A DNA stretch of 64,000 nucleotides from Burkholderia sp. SRS-46 (GCF_004343775.1 NZ_PTXL01000001.1:868001-932000), one strand, 5' to 3'; positions 1 to 9,468 are shown, counted from the first letter of the stretch. Program-made: numbers and translations. The notes: generated by a model from the sequence alone, not told the origin.

Positions 1-514
1 TACGCGCGGCGGCCCATTGCAGCGGATGCCGCCACGTGGCGAGCGGCTCGGCCCGGATCAGCGCGGGGTCGCCGATCGCGAAGTCGAGCGCATCGGTCGC
101 GAGTCGCCGCGACAGCGCGGGGCTCGCATCGACGACGATCTCGAGCGCGACGTTCGGAAACGACGCCGCGAACTGCCGCAATGCATGCGGCAGATGGCCC
201 ACGGCGATGTCCTCGAGAATGCCGAGCCGAACGGTGCCCGAGACGTCGCCCGCGTCGAGCGCGGCGCGCGCGACGAGCCCGATGTCGAGCAGCTTGTGCG
301 CATAGGGCAGCAGCACGCTGCCTGCCGCCGTCAGCGTCACGCCGCGCGGCGAGCGTTCGAGCAGGCGCTGGCCGACTTCGTCCTCGAGCCGGCGCAGTGC
401 CATGCTGACGGCAGCCTGCGTGCGATGCAGCACCGTTGCCGCGTCGCTGATGCTGCCGGTTTCGACCACCGTGACGAACGTGCGCAGCAGCGTGCTGTCG
501 AGATCGCGGACCAT
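1..514 (-). CDS. LysR-family transcriptional regulator (3' part outside window)
   Basis: Read on the minus strand from ATG at 514, the sequence begins MVRDLDSTLLRTFVTVVETG and continues with a winged-helix domain (GSISDAATVLHRTQAAVSMA, then RRLEDEVGQRLLERSPRG) typical of LysR N-termini at residues 5-65. It then enters the effector-binding domain (VRLGILEDIAVGHLP). About 171 residues are visible and the C-terminus lies beyond base 1. It is divergent from the RhtA-like exporter at 607, so by the usual LysR arrangement it probably controls that transporter. An inverted repeat with LysR-box character lies between them. The ligand cannot be told from the sequence. Confidence 0.9.
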   Translation of the reverse strand, partial: MVRDLDSTLLRTFVTVVETGSISDAATVLHRTQAAVSMALRRLEDEVGQRLLERSPRGVTLTAAGSVLLPYAHKLLDIGLVARAALDAGDVSGTVRLGILEDIAVGHLPHALRQFAASFPNVALEIVVDASPALSRRLATDALDFAIGDPALIRAEPLATWRHPLQWAAAR

Positions 515-533
515 CAATTTTCCTGATGCGGAC

Positions 534-552
534 ATAAGAATTATCAGCTTAT
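534..552. promoter_or_regulatory. Candidate LysR operator between divergent genes
   Basis: ATAAG-N9-CTTAT forms an interrupted palindrome with the T-N11-A spacing typical of LysR boxes. It sits in the 92-bp gap between the divergent LysR and exporter starts. Function is inferred from position and symmetry only. Confidence 0.45.
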
Positions 553-606
553 ACCAGGTGTTCGACCGCGGTTAGCATCGTCGTGTCATCCATTTGGAGC
601 GGTTGA

Positions 607-1491
607 ATGAGCGAGGAGTTGAGTACGGCACGACCGGATGGCGCCGAGCGCGCGTCTGCGTCGTTCGCGAGTGCGGTCGCGCCGCTGCTTGCCGTTGCGT
701 CGATGTGCAGTGTGCAACTCGGCGCCGCGCTGTCGCGGCCGGCGACGATCGAGTACGGCACGGTCAGCACGACCTGGCTGCGGCTCTGCTTCGCCGCGCT
801 CGCGCTCGCGATCGTCGTGCGGCCGCCACTCCATACGTATTCCCGGCAACGCTGGATTGCCGCGATCGCGCTCGGCAGTGCGATGGCCGCGATGACGCTG
901 TGTTTTTTCGCGGCGGTACGCCGCGTGCCGCTCGGGCTCGCGGTGGCGATCAACTTCCTCGGGCCGCTGGCGGTCGCCACGTTCGGCGTGCGCAAGCCGA
1001 CGATGCTGGCATGGCCGGCGCTTGCGCTCGCGGGCGTGCTGCTGCTGGCGCGGCAGGACGGCATGTGGGTCGCGGAGCCCGCCGCGCTGATCTTTCCGAT
1101 CGGCTCGGCGCTCGGCTGGGCCGCGTACATCCTGCTGATGAAGCGCGTCGGCACGCTGTTCGACGGATTGCAGGGGCTCTCCACGTCGCTGATCGTGGCC
1201 GCGCTCGTGACGACGCCGTTCGGGCTCGCGCAAAGCGGCGGCCATCTGCCGGCCGGGCAGCTGATCGATGCCGCGTACCTGGCGGTGCTGGTTCCGCTGT
1301 TCCCGTACGTGCTCGAGCTGATCGCGCTGCGGCGGATGAGCACGTCGGCATTCGGCATCCTGATGAGCGCCGAGCCCGCGATCGCGGCGGCGATCGGTTT
1401 CGTCGTGCTCGCGCAGCCGATGAGCGCGCTGCAGATCGCCGGCACGCTGTGCGTGGTCGGCGCGAGCATCGGCGCGGTCTTGCAAAAATAG
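607..1491 (+). CDS. EamA/RhtA-like amino-acid exporter (DMT superfamily)
   Basis: A 294-residue inner-membrane protein with about ten hydrophobic segments arranged as two EamA halves, as in drug/metabolite transporters. The sequence follows E. coli RhtA (threonine/homoserine exporter): an early SMCSVQLGAALS segment, RRVPLGLAVAINFLGPLAVA in the first half, and YVLELIALRRMSTSAFGILM with SAEPAIAA in the second. Length equals the family norm. It is divergent from a LysR gene, a common arrangement for exporters induced by their own substrate. Substrate (threonine, homoserine or another amino acid) is inferred from family resemblance only. Confidence 0.82.
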   Translation: MSEELSTARPDGAERASASFASAVAPLLAVASMCSVQLGAALSRPATIEYGTVSTTWLRLCFAALALAIVVRPPLHTYSRQRWIAAIALGSAMAAMTLCFFAAVRRVPLGLAVAINFLGPLAVATFGVRKPTMLAWPALALAGVLLLARQDGMWVAEPAALIFPIGSALGWAAYILLMKRVGTLFDGLQGLSTSLIVAALVTTPFGLAQSGGHLPAGQLIDAAYLAVLVPLFPYVLELIALRRMSTSAFGILMSAEPAIAAAIGFVVLAQPMSALQIAGTLCVVGASIGAVLQK

Positions 1492-1661
1492 GCCGGGCGC
1501 TCCCGGCCACGGCATGTGGGCGCAGGGCGGCGCGTTCGCGACGCCGTGCCTGCCGCCCCCCGATCCTCCCATTTCATCGAGTGTGTTGATCCGGACCGCG
1601 GCTATCCGCCCTGGCCGGCGAGCCGTTTCCCTTTGGTTTTCCCTTGACCCGGAGATGAAAG

Positions 1662-2462
1662 ATGGCAGGCAACGATCGCGGGCGTTCCGAGCAAGTCGCC
1701 GCGCGGGCGATTCAGCAACTGTTCGCCGCGTCACCGGACACCGCGGCGTTTCATCGCGGCGAGTGGCTTGACCGCGAGTACTATCGCCGGCACTTCGTCG
1801 AGACGGTGCTGCGGATCCGTCTCAACAACGAAGTCGACGCGTTCGCGCTCTACAAGATCGGCTTCAAGGACAACGCGCTCGCACAGATTCTCGCGGAGTA
1901 TCTCTCCGGGAAGTGCGGGCGCGAAGGCCTGTTTCTGCGCGCTATCGGGAAATTCGGCCTGACGGTCGCGCAAGTCGACGGCATCGCGCCGTTCCACAGC
2001 ACCGACAAGCTGATCGGCTACCTGTACCTGAGCACCGCTCGTGACGGCCCGCTGCCGGCGATGGTGTGGAACGGGTTCGTCGAATGGTATTCGGACCGCT
2101 ACGGCAAGACGATCGCCGAGGCGGCCGCGCGCGCATTCGGCCACAATCTCGTGAACGGCTCGCCCGGGCACATCCAGTGCGACGACTCGCACGATCACGA
2201 CGGTCTGACGTGGGTCGCCATGCAGCGGGCAATCAACGGCTGGGGCGGGATCGACAAGGCGCAGGCGCATCTGCGCCACTTCGTCGGGCTGATCGGCGAA
2301 TACTTCGACGAACTGCGTGCGACGACCATTGCGCAACCTGAGGCCACAGCGTCTGGCCGACGCCGGGCTTGCCGTACCGCGCTTCGCGCGGATCACGGAT
2401 TTGCGCGACGTCGCCGCGGCGGCGTCGCAGGTCGGTTTTCCCGCTGTGTGGAGGCCCGTTGA
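1662..2462 (+). CDS. Heme-oxygenase-like iron protein, C-terminus probably frameshifted
   Basis: The ATG at 1662 follows a purine-rich ribosome site (CCGGAGA). Residues 1-222 read as a natural, mostly helical protein with RLNNEVDAFALYKIG near residue 53 and a His/Asp cluster CDDSHDHDGLTW near residue 174. This resembles the iron-containing redox enzyme/TenA-like heme-oxygenase fold, in which Glu and His on paired helices bind a diiron centre; that assignment is tentative. After about residue 224 (base 2335) the reading becomes Arg/Ala-rich, typical of an out-of-frame GC-rich stretch. The true C-terminus was probably near there and the stop at 2462 is accidental. The adjacent ATP-grasp remnant suggests the locus once made a small amino-acid-derived product. 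Confidence 0.5.
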   Translation: MAGNDRGRSEQVAARAIQQLFAASPDTAAFHRGEWLDREYYRRHFVETVLRIRLNNEVDAFALYKIGFKDNALAQILAEYLSGKCGREGLFLRAIGKFGLTVAQVDGIAPFHSTDKLIGYLYLSTARDGPLPAMVWNGFVEWYSDRYGKTIAEAAARAFGHNLVNGSPGHIQCDDSHDHDGLTWVAMQRAINGWGGIDKAQAHLRHFVGLIGEYFDELRATTIAQPEATASGRRRACRTALRADHGFARRRRGGVAGRFSRCVEAR

Positions 2463-2714
2463 CGGCTGCGGCGGCCAGCGCGTGAAGCGCGTCGATTCGC
2501 TGCGCGAATTGCGCGACGCGGATTCGACGGCAAGGGCGGCTACGACCCGATTCTCGCGCGGTTCCGTTATCGCGGCGCATCGGAGGACGAGATCGCCGAG
2601 GCGATCGGCACGACGCTGCGAGACTTCCGCTACACGCTGGCCGACGTCGCCGCACCCGGCCGCCCGGGCCGGCCGCGCGGTCGATTGACGGAGTTGCCGT
2701 TCGCGACGGCGTAG
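2338..2714 (+). pseudogene. ATP-grasp ligase remnant (at least two frames)
   Basis: From about 2344 one frame reads RLADAGLAVPRFARITDL and then GFPAVWRPVDGCGGQRVKRV, the opening of an ATP-grasp carboxylate-amine ligase nucleotide-binding domain (a GFPAV-KP-DG motif). The similarity stops at about 2517. From 2523 another frame reads FDGKGGYDPILARFRYRGAS and runs to a TAG at 2712 with protein-like composition; its family is not recognised. No start codon or complete domain is present. This looks like a deletion- and frameshift-ridden remnant, possibly of two genes. Confidence 0.5.
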
Positions 2715-2849
2715 GCCGCGCGCGGCGGGCGGCGAGACGCCCGCTGATCCGGAACGGGTTTACAATCGGTCGCATCCCCGCCCGCCTGCGCGGGCCGGGT
2801 GCCATGCATGCCATCGCGCCGCACCGTACCGTTCGACAGGATGCCTCCG

Positions 2850-3746
2850 ATGCCCACCCCCTCCGTAAACTCCCCGATTCCTCGCCAGCGGCGCGTGCAG
2901 TGTGCGAGCGCTGCCGGCCTTCACCACGTCGCCTATACCGAATGGGGGGACCCCGCCAATCCGCGCGTGCTGGTCTGCGTGCACGGCCTGACGCGTTCCG
3001 GGCGCGATTTCGACCGGCTCGCCGCGGCGCTCGCCGATACGTATCGCGTGGTCTGCCCCGACGTCGTCGGGCGCGGCCGGTCCGACTGGCTCGCGGATCC
3101 GCGGCTCTATGCGATTCCGCAATTCGTGGCCGACATGGTCACGCTGATCGCGCGGCTCGACGTCGAGTCGGTCGACTGGTTCGGCACCTCGATGGGCGGC
3201 CTGATCGGCATGGCGCTCGCGGGTCTGCCCGGCTCGCCGGTGCGCCGGATGATCATCAACGACGTCGGCCCGCGCATCGAGCCCGATTCGCTGACGCGCA
3301 TCGGCGAGTATCTCGGCGTGCAACCGCGCTTCGAGACCGAGCAGGAGGGCATCGACTACCTGACGTCGCTGTCGCTGCCGTTCGGCGCGTTGACCGGCGA
3401 CGCGTGGCGCGAGATCAACGGGCCGTTGCTGCGCGAGCTGCCCGAGGGCGGCTGGACGATGCGCTACGATCCGCGCATCGCCGAACCGTTCAAGGCGACG
3501 ACGCCCGAACTGGCGGCGCTCGGCGAGGCCGCATTGTGGCGCGCGATCGAGACGACGGAGGCGTCGCTGCTCGTCGTGCGCGGCGAGACTTCCGACCTGC
3601 TGTCGCGCGAGACGGTGGCCGAGATGGTGGCGCGCGGGCGGCACGTGACGCAGGCCGAGATTTCGGGTGCCGGCCACGCGCCGGCGTTCATCAGCGCCGA
3701 CCAGATTGCGCTCGCGCGCCGGTTTTTCGTCGAAACCGACGCATAA
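2850..3746 (+). CDS. Alpha/beta-fold hydrolase
   Basis: About 298 residues of an alpha/beta hydrolase. Features in order are the oxyanion-side VCVHGLTRSGRDFD, the nucleophile elbow FGTSMGG (catalytic Ser in G-T-S-M-G), and a late GAGHAPAF holding the catalytic His. Length is normal for the family. Start at 2850 is preferred because AGG at 2838-2840 is well spaced from it; ATGs at 2799 and 2841 are alternatives in the same frame. It precedes ridA and relA on the same strand with short gaps. Substrate cannot be inferred. Confidence 0.82.
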   Translation: MPTPSVNSPIPRQRRVQCASAAGLHHVAYTEWGDPANPRVLVCVHGLTRSGRDFDRLAAALADTYRVVCPDVVGRGRSDWLADPRLYAIPQFVADMVTLIARLDVESVDWFGTSMGGLIGMALAGLPGSPVRRMIINDVGPRIEPDSLTRIGEYLGVQPRFETEQEGIDYLTSLSLPFGALTGDAWREINGPLLRELPEGGWTMRYDPRIAEPFKATTPELAALGEAALWRAIETTEASLLVVRGETSDLLSRETVAEMVARGRHVTQAEISGAGHAPAFISADQIALARRFFVETDA

Positions 3747-3826
3747 ACGCGTCATAATATGCGGTTCGGCGGCACGCGGGCCGCGTGGCCGCCCGATTCT
3801 TCACCCATTCACGACCGGGGCATTCC

Positions 3827-4180
3827 ATGGCAGTCATTCGTCACCACGTCGGGGCTCGTCTCTCCGAAACCGCGATCCACAACGGTACCGTGTATCTGGC
3901 CGGCCAGATCGCCGAAGACACCACGCAGGACATCAAGGGCCAGACGCGCGAAGTGCTGGGCCATATCGACCGCCTGCTCGCCGAAGCGAACAGCGACAAG
4001 GCGCACCTGCTGTCGGTACAGATCTACATTTCGGACCTGGCGAACTTCGAAGGCATGAACGCGGAGTGGGATGCGTGGGTCGCGCAGGGCAACACGCCGC
4101 CGCGCGCCACCGTCGAGGCGAAGCTCGCGGATCCGGCGCTGCTCGTCGAGATCGTCGTCGTCGCCGCCCAGCGGAGCTGA
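3827..4180 (+). CDS. RidA/YjgF/UK114-family protein
   Basis: A 117-residue protein that matches the RidA family along its whole length: GTVYLAGQIAED, a central VLGHIDRLLAEAN, and TPPRATVEAKLADPALLVEI near the C-terminus. The Arg in PPRATVE corresponds to the substrate-carboxylate-binding Arg of enamine/imine deaminases. RidA proteins hydrolyse reactive 2-aminoacrylate-type enamines released by PLP enzymes; whether this paralogue does so is inference. A GGGG-containing ribosome site precedes the ATG. It sits 39 bp upstream of relA and is probably co-transcribed with it. Confidence 0.88.
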   Translation: MAVIRHHVGARLSETAIHNGTVYLAGQIAEDTTQDIKGQTREVLGHIDRLLAEANSDKAHLLSVQIYISDLANFEGMNAEWDAWVAQGNTPPRATVEAKLADPALLVEIVVVAAQRS

Positions 4181-4219
4181 GCGTCGCCCGACGATGACCG
4201 CATTCCGCCAGTCCGAGCG

Positions 4220-6451
4220 ATGACCGAGCCCGTTTCCGCTTCCCCCGCCGCGGCGCCGTCGTTCGACGACGTGCTCGCGTTCGTGCGCGAGCACGCGGGC
4301 GACGCGCGCCTGTCGTCCGGCGAGCTGCTCGCCGATCATGCGGCCGGCACGGCAGCGATCATGGGCAAGCTGAACGTCGATCCGCCTGCCGTGCAGGCGG
4401 CGGCGCTGTTCGCGCTGACGCCGCACCTGAACGACCCCGAGCGCGAACTGGCCGGGCGCTTCGGCGACGAGGTCGCGCGCCTCGTGTCCGACGTGCGCAA
4501 GCTGCTGCGGCTCGGCACGGTCAGCCTGCGCGCCGCGCAGAACGCGGTGCCCGAGACCGGGCGCGATGCGGCGGCCGAGCGCCGCGCGCAGATCGAGGCG
4601 CTGCGCAAGATGCTGCTCGCGTTTGCGCAGGATATCCGCGTGGTGCTGATCCGGCTTGCGTCGCGGCTGCAGTCGCTGCGCTATTACGCGGCGGCGAAGG
4701 TCGATCCGCCGCCGGACGTCGCGCGCGAAACGCTCGAGATCTACGCGCCGCTCGCGAACCGTCTCGGTATCTGGCAGTTGAAGTGGGAGCTCGAGGATCT
4801 GGCGTTCCGCTTCGAGGATCCGGTCACGTACAAGCGGATCGCGAAGCTGCTCGACGAGAAGCGCATCGAGCGCGAGGCGTACGTCGCGGAGGCGATCGAG
4901 CGCCTGCAGCGCGAGCTGGCCGCCGCGCACATCCAGGCGGAAGTGAGCGGCCGGCCGAAGCACATCTACAGCATCTGGCGCAAGATGCGCGGCAAGGAGC
5001 TCGATTTCGCCGAGCTCTACGACGTACGCGCGTTCCGCGTGATCGTGCCGGACATCAAGGATTGCTACACGGTGCTCGGCATCGTGCATCACCTGTGGCA
5101 GCCGGTGCCGAAGGAGTTCGACGACTACATCTCGCGTCCGAAACCGAACGGCTACAAGTCGCTGCACACGGTCGTGATCGGCGACGACGGGCGCGCGTTC
5201 GAAGTGCAGATCCGCACGCAGGAGATGCACGGCTTCGCGGAATACGGCGTCGCCGCGCACTGGCGCTACAAGGAGGCGGGCGCGCGCGGTTATGGCGGCC
5301 AGTTCTCCGCGAGCGACAAGTACGACGAGAAGATCGCCTGGCTGCGCCAGCTGCTCGCGTGGAAGGACGACGTCGAGGACGGCGGCGCGTCGGGCGGCAA
5401 GGCGTGGGCGCAGCTGCGCGAAACCACGCTCGACGACGATCACATCTACGTGTTGACGCCACAGGCACGCGTGATCGCGCTGCCGCTGGGCGCGACGCCG
5501 CTGGATTTCGCCTATCACCTGCACAGCGAGCTCGGCCACCGTTGCCGCGGCGCGCGTGTCGACGGCGCGATGGTGCCGCTCAATACGGCGCTCGCGAACG
5601 GCCAGACGGTCGAGATCGTCGCGATGAAGGAGGGCGGGCCGTCGCGCGACTGGCTGAATCCGCAGCTCGGCTTCCTGAAGAGCTCGCGCGCACGGCAGAA
5701 GGTGCGTGCGTGGTTCAACTCGATCGAGCAGGAAGAGAACATCGCGCACGGCCGCGCGCTCGTCGAAAAGACGCTGCAGCGCGAAGGCAAGACGTCGGTC
5801 AATCTCGACAACCTGGCCGCGAAGCTCGGCTTCAAGTCGCCGGATGAGCTGTTCTCGGTCGTCGGCAAGGAAGAGTTCAGCCTGCGCAACATCGAGCACG
5901 CGCTGTCCGATGCGCCGCCGCCGGAACCGGCGCCCGAGGCGCCGGCCGATTTCGAGAAGCGCAGCAGCGGCGCGAGCGTCGCGCACGGCGCGTCGACCGG
6001 CGTGCTGGTGGTCGGCGTCGACGCGCTGCTGACGCAGCTCGCGCGCTGCTGCCGGCCTGCGCCGCCCGATGTGATCAGCGGGTTCGTCACGCGCGGCAAG
6101 GGGATGTCGATCCATCGCAGCGATTGCCCGACGTTTCGCCGGATGGCGGAGCGCGCGCCCGAGCGCGTGCTGCAGACCACCTGGTCGGCCGACGTGCTGG
6201 GCGGCCGCGGCGCATCGGTGTATCCGGTCGACCTGATGATCGAGGCGAGCGACCGGCAGGGGCTGCTGCGCGACATTTCGGAAGTGTTCGCGCGCGAGAA
6301 GATGAACGTCGTCGGCGTGAAGACGCAAAGCCGCCGCAATGCGGCATTCATGCAGTTCACGGTCGAGGTGTCTAATTCGGCGCAGGTGCAGCGCGCGTGC
6401 ACGTTGCTGGGCGAGGTGCAGGGCGTGGTGCGGGCCGGGCGGAAGGCGTGA
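4220..6451 (+). CDS. relA: GTP pyrophosphokinase RelA, (p)ppGpp synthetase
   Basis: A 743-residue long RSH protein. The N-terminal hydrolase region is degenerate: where bifunctional enzymes have a His-Asp pair this one reads AALFALTPHLND, so it should be synthesis-only, like E. coli RelA. The synthetase domain (about residues 230-330) has GRPKHIYSIWRKM, ELYDVRAFRVI and EFDDYISRPKPNGYKSLHTV, including the E-F-D-D motif typical of RelA. A TGS domain begins near residue 405 (HIYVLTPQARVIALPLG), a conserved-cysteine region near 606 (ARCCRPAPPDVISGF) and an ACT domain near 667-743. It makes the stringent-response alarmone on ribosomes stalled with uncharged tRNA. Confidence 0.96.
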   Translation: MTEPVSASPAAAPSFDDVLAFVREHAGDARLSSGELLADHAAGTAAIMGKLNVDPPAVQAAALFALTPHLNDPERELAGRFGDEVARLVSDVRKLLRLGTVSLRAAQNAVPETGRDAAAERRAQIEALRKMLLAFAQDIRVVLIRLASRLQSLRYYAAAKVDPPPDVARETLEIYAPLANRLGIWQLKWELEDLAFRFEDPVTYKRIAKLLDEKRIEREAYVAEAIERLQRELAAAHIQAEVSGRPKHIYSIWRKMRGKELDFAELYDVRAFRVIVPDIKDCYTVLGIVHHLWQPVPKEFDDYISRPKPNGYKSLHTVVIGDDGRAFEVQIRTQEMHGFAEYGVAAHWRYKEAGARGYGGQFSASDKYDEKIAWLRQLLAWKDDVEDGGASGGKAWAQLRETTLDDDHIYVLTPQARVIALPLGATPLDFAYHLHSELGHRCRGARVDGAMVPLNTALANGQTVEIVAMKEGGPSRDWLNPQLGFLKSSRARQKVRAWFNSIEQEENIAHGRALVEKTLQREGKTSVNLDNLAAKLGFKSPDELFSVVGKEEFSLRNIEHALSDAPPPEPAPEAPADFEKRSSGASVAHGASTGVLVVGVDALLTQLARCCRPAPPDVISGFVTRGKGMSIHRSDCPTFRRMAERAPERVLQTTWSADVLGGRGASVYPVDLMIEASDRQGLLRDISEVFAREKMNVVGVKTQSRRNAAFMQFTVEVSNSAQVQRACTLLGEVQGVVRAGRKA

Positions 6452-6499
6452 CGCCGAGGGCTGGGCTGGAATAATTTTGCTGCAGACGCATAAAAGCCC

Positions 6500-6528
6500 T
6501 TGCCAAGGGCGTGGCGGCTTCTTATAAT
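6500..6528 (+). promoter_or_regulatory. Sigma70 promoter of tRNA-Val
   Basis: TTGCCA (6500-6505) and a perfect TATAAT (6523-6528) are separated by 17 bp and end 11 bp before the mature tRNA 5' end. Confidence 0.8.
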
Positions 6529-6539
6529 CTCACTTCTTT

Positions 6540-6616
6540 AGGCTCGTAGCTCAGCTGGTTAGAGCACCACCTTGACATGGTGGGGGTCGTTGGTTCGAGT
6601 CCAATCGAGCCTACCA
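6540..6616 (+). tRNA. tRNA-Val(GAC)
   Basis: A 77-nt cloverleaf with acceptor arms AGGCTCG/CGAGCCT, D arm GCTCAGCTGGTTAGAGC, anticodon arm CCACC-TTGACAT-GGTGG with anticodon GAC, T arm GTTGG-TTCGAGT-CCAAT, discriminator A and an encoded CCA. A consensus promoter lies directly upstream. Confidence 0.96.
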
Positions 6617-6775
6617 ACGAATTGAGAATGCTTGGTTACCAGGCGTTCGATGCAGTAAATAGCTCAACGCGAACAAGGCGAATACGGTTATGACACCGCG
6701 AACGTTGACCGAAACCTTTTCGGAACGACGCTAGTCGAGGAACGTTTTCGCCCTTTCAGTCTGAGTGAAGTATCG

Positions 6776-6811
6776 AATGCGGCCCCTCGAAAGCGGGGCC
6801 GCATTTTTTTT
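6776..6811 (+). terminator. Intrinsic terminator between tRNA-Val and thrS
   Basis: Stem ATGCGGCCCC/GGGGCCGCAT with an 8-nt loop followed by eight T. It ends tRNA-Val transcription; because it lies 76 bp before thrS it could also act as a leader attenuator for thrS. The remaining bases from 6617 to 6886 show no gene. Confidence 0.88.
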
Positions 6812-6886
6812 GTCGCGAAAATTTCGCGCGATGACTTTCATCGCGTACCTGGTCTGCCGCCCACTGTCGGCATCACGGAGATTGCT

Positions 6887-8794
6887 ATGGTTTCGATACG
6901 CTTGCCTGACGGCTCAGTTCGACAATACGAGCATCCGGTGACAGTCGCCGAAGTGGCGGCCTCGATCGGTCCCGGTCTCGCAAAGGCTGCGCTTGGTGGC
7001 AAGCTCGACGGCGAACTCGTGGATACGTCCGCCGTGATCGACCGCGACGCATCGCTCGCGATCGTCACCGACAAGGACGCCGACGGCCTCGACATCATCC
7101 GTCACTCGACGGCGCACTTGCTCGCGTACGCGGTCAAGGAGCTGTACCCCGACGCGCAGGTGACGATCGGGCCGGTGATCGACAACGGCTTCTACTACGA
7201 CTTCGCCTATCACCGTCCGTTTACGCCGGAAGATCTGGAAAAGATCGAAAAGCGCATGCAGGAGCTCGTGAAGAAGGACGAGCAGGTGACGCGGCGCGTC
7301 GTGTCGCGCGACGAGGCTGCCGGGTACTTCCGCAGCATCGGCGAGAAATACAAGGCCGAGATCATCGAGTCGATCCCGCAAAGCGACGAGATCAAGCTGT
7401 ACTCGCACGGCGGCTTCACGGACTTGTGCCGCGGCCCGCACGTGCCGTCGACGGGCAAGCTGAAGGTCTTCAAGCTGATGAAGGTCGCGGGCGCCTACTG
7501 GCGCGGCGATTCGAAGAACGAGCAGCTGCAGCGCATCTACGGCACGGCCTGGACGAAGAAGGAAGACCAGGAGCAGTACCTGCACATGCTCGAGGAAGCG
7601 GAAAAGCGCGACCACCGCAAGCTCGGCAAGCAGCTCGACCTGTTCCACATGCAGGAAGAGTCGCCGGGCATGGTGTTCTGGCATCCGAAGGGCTGGGCGC
7701 TGTGGCAGCAGGTCGAGCAGTATATGCGCCGTCGCGTGAACGACGCCGGCTATCTCGAGATCAAGACGCCGATGATCATGGACCGCTCCCTGTGGGAAGC
7801 GTCCGGCCACTGGCAGAACTACCGCGAGAACATGTTCACGACGGAGTCGGAGAAGCGCGACTACGCGATCAAGCCGATGAACTGCCCGGGGCACGTCCAG
7901 GTGTTCAAGCACGGCCTGCGCTCGTACCGCGACCTGCCGCTGCGTTACGCGGAATTCGGCTCGTGCCACCGCAACGAGGCGTCGGGCGCGCTGCACGGCC
8001 TGATGCGCGTGCGCGGCTTCGTGCAGGACGATGCACACATCTTCTGTACGGAAGAGCAGTTCATCTCGGAATCGATCGCGTTCAACACGCTGGCAATGAG
8101 CGTGTACAAGGATTTCGGTTTCGATCACATCGACATCAAGCTGTCGCTGCGCCCCGACCAGCGCGCGGGCACGGACGAGACGTGGGATCGCGCCGAGCAG
8201 GGCCTGCGCGACGCGCTGACGGCCTGTGGCCTCACGTGGGAAGAATTGCCGGGTGAAGGCGCGTTCTACGGCCCGAAGATCGAGTACCACATCAAGGACG
8301 CGCTTGGCCGTTCGTGGCAGTGCGGCACGCTGCAGCTCGACATGGTGCTGCCGGAGCGCCTCGGCGCCGAGTACGTCGCGGAAGACAACAGCCGCCGCCG
8401 GCCGGTCATGCTGCACCGTGCGATCGTCGGTTCGATGGAGCGTTTTCTCGGCATTCTGATCGAGCACCATGCTGGTGCAATGCCGGTCTGGCTCGCGCCG
8501 ATGCAGGCTGTTGTGCTCAATATCGCCGAAAGTCAGGCCGAATATGCGCAATCTCTGGCCCAAACGTTGCAAAAACAAGGGGTTAGAGTGACGGCGGATT
8601 TGCGCAACGAGAAGATTAGCTATAAAATACGCGAGCACACGCTGGAAAAGGTGCCTTATCTCCTCGTCGTGGGCGATAAGGAGCGTGATGCGCAAACGGT
8701 AGCCGTGCGTGCCCGTGGCGGCGTCGATCTTGGCGTGATGCCGGTCGAAGCCTTCGTTGAGCGTCTGCAGGAAGACCTGCGCTCGTTCAAGTAA
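6887..8794 (+). CDS. thrS: Threonyl-tRNA synthetase
   Basis: A 635-residue class II synthetase that attaches threonine to tRNA-Thr in the cytosol. The N-terminal TGS domain ([20 protein letters not shown]) is followed by the editing domain with [19 protein letters not shown] and its zinc-type motif. The catalytic core contains MNCPGH near residue 331 (zinc-binding Cys), motif 2 [19 protein letters not shown] near 359, and motif 3 in [19 protein letters not shown]. The C-terminal anticodon-binding domain closes with [11 protein letters not shown]. It heads the cluster thrS-infC-rpmI-rplT-pheS-pheT-ihfA, the same order as in enterobacteria. Confidence 0.97.
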   Translation: MVSIRLPDGSVRQYEHPVTVAEVAASIGPGLAKAALGGKLDGELVDTSAVIDRDASLAIVTDKDADGLDIIRHSTAHLLAYAVKELYPDAQVTIGPVIDNGFYYDFAYHRPFTPEDLEKIEKRMQELVKKDEQVTRRVVSRDEAAGYFRSIGEKYKAEIIESIPQSDEIKLYSHGGFTDLCRGPHVPSTGKLKVFKLMKVAGAYWRGDSKNEQLQRIYGTAWTKKEDQEQYLHMLEEAEKRDHRKLGKQLDLFHMQEESPGMVFWHPKGWALWQQVEQYMRRRVNDAGYLEIKTPMIMDRSLWEASGHWQNYRENMFTTESEKRDYAIKPMNCPGHVQVFKHGLRSYRDLPLRYAEFGSCHRNEASGALHGLMRVRGFVQDDAHIFCTEEQFISESIAFNTLAMSVYKDFGFDHIDIKLSLRPDQRAGTDETWDRAEQGLRDALTACGLTWEELPGEGAFYGPKIEYHIKDALGRSWQCGTLQLDMVLPERLGAEYVAEDNSRRRPVMLHRAIVGSMERFLGILIEHHAGAMPVWLAPMQAVVLNIAESQAEYAQSLAQTLQKQGVRVTADLRNEKISYKIREHTLEKVPYLLVVGDKERDAQTVAVRARGGVDLGVMPVEAFVERLQEDLRSFK

Positions 8795-8843
8795 CCGCCC
8801 TGGCAGCGCGGCTCGTTTTTTTAATTTTTAGAGGAAACGTAAC

Positions 8844-9368
8844 ATCGCTACTGATAAGTCGTCGCATCGCATCAACGGTGAAATTTCTGCGCCGGAAGTG
8901 CGTCTGGTCGGGATCGAGAACGAACCGCTCGGTATCGTAAAACTCGCTGATGCTTTCCGTAAATCGGAAGAGCTGGATGTTGACCTGGTGGAAATCGCGC
9001 CGCAAGCGGTTCCCCCGGTCTGCCGTCTGATGGATTACGGCAAGTTCAAGTATCAGGAGTCCAAGAAGCAGCACGAAGCGAAGCTGAAGCAGAAGGTCAT
9101 CCAGGTCAAGGAAGTCAAGTTCCGCCCGGGTACCGATGACGGGGATTACAACGTCAAGCTCCGCAATCTCGTGCGCTTCCTCGAAGAGGGCGACAAGACG
9201 AAGATCACGTTGCGTTTCCGCGGCCGCGAAATGGCTCACCAGGAAATCGGCATGCGGATGCTCGAGCGTCTGCGCACCGATCTCGAGGAAGTCGGCCAGG
9301 TCGAGCAGATGCCGAAGATGGAAGGGCGCCAGATGATCATGGTGCTCTCGCCGAAGAAAAAGAAGTAA
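8844..9368 (+). CDS. infC: Translation initiation factor IF-3, rare ATC start
   Basis: A 174-residue IF-3 ([56 protein letters not shown], then [19 protein letters not shown]) that binds the 30S subunit and checks start-codon choice. No ATG, GTG or TTG gives a full N-terminus. The expected first residues follow an ATC codon at 8844, eight bases after an AGAGGA ribosome site. Non-AUG initiation of infC is well known (AUU in E. coli) and underlies autoregulation, because IF-3 discriminates against such codons. The gap to thrS is only 49 bp and contains a poly-T stretch. Confidence 0.93.
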   Translation: MATDKSSHRINGEISAPEVRLVGIENEPLGIVKLADAFRKSEELDVDLVEIAPQAVPPVCRLMDYGKFKYQESKKQHEAKLKQKVIQVKEVKFRPGTDDGDYNVKLRNLVRFLEEGDKTKITLRFRGREMAHQEIGMRMLERLRTDLEEVGQVEQMPKMEGRQMIMVLSPKKKK

Positions 9369-9428
9369 CGGGCCCGCGCGCTTGTCGCGCAGGTTCGGAC
9401 GTGGTTCGGCGTGTTGCCCGGTCAGGGC

Positions 9429-9468
9429 GGCGCGCCAACAATGACGGCCGTTGCGAAAGCGGCGCGCC
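9429..9468 (+). promoter_or_regulatory. Candidate hairpin in the rpmI-rplT leader
   Basis: The 190-nt gap between infC and rpmI contains two identical self-complementary octamers GGCGCGCC (9429-9436 and 9461-9468), which can pair into an 8-bp stem around a 24-nt loop. In E. coli the equivalent region holds L20 binding sites that repress rpmI translation; a similar role here is inference. Confidence 0.35.

Noticed and set aside
3809..6328. Long minus-strand open frame opposite relA
   Set aside because: Arg/His/Val-rich antisense reading typical of GC-rich third positions; the plus strand encodes a complete RelA.
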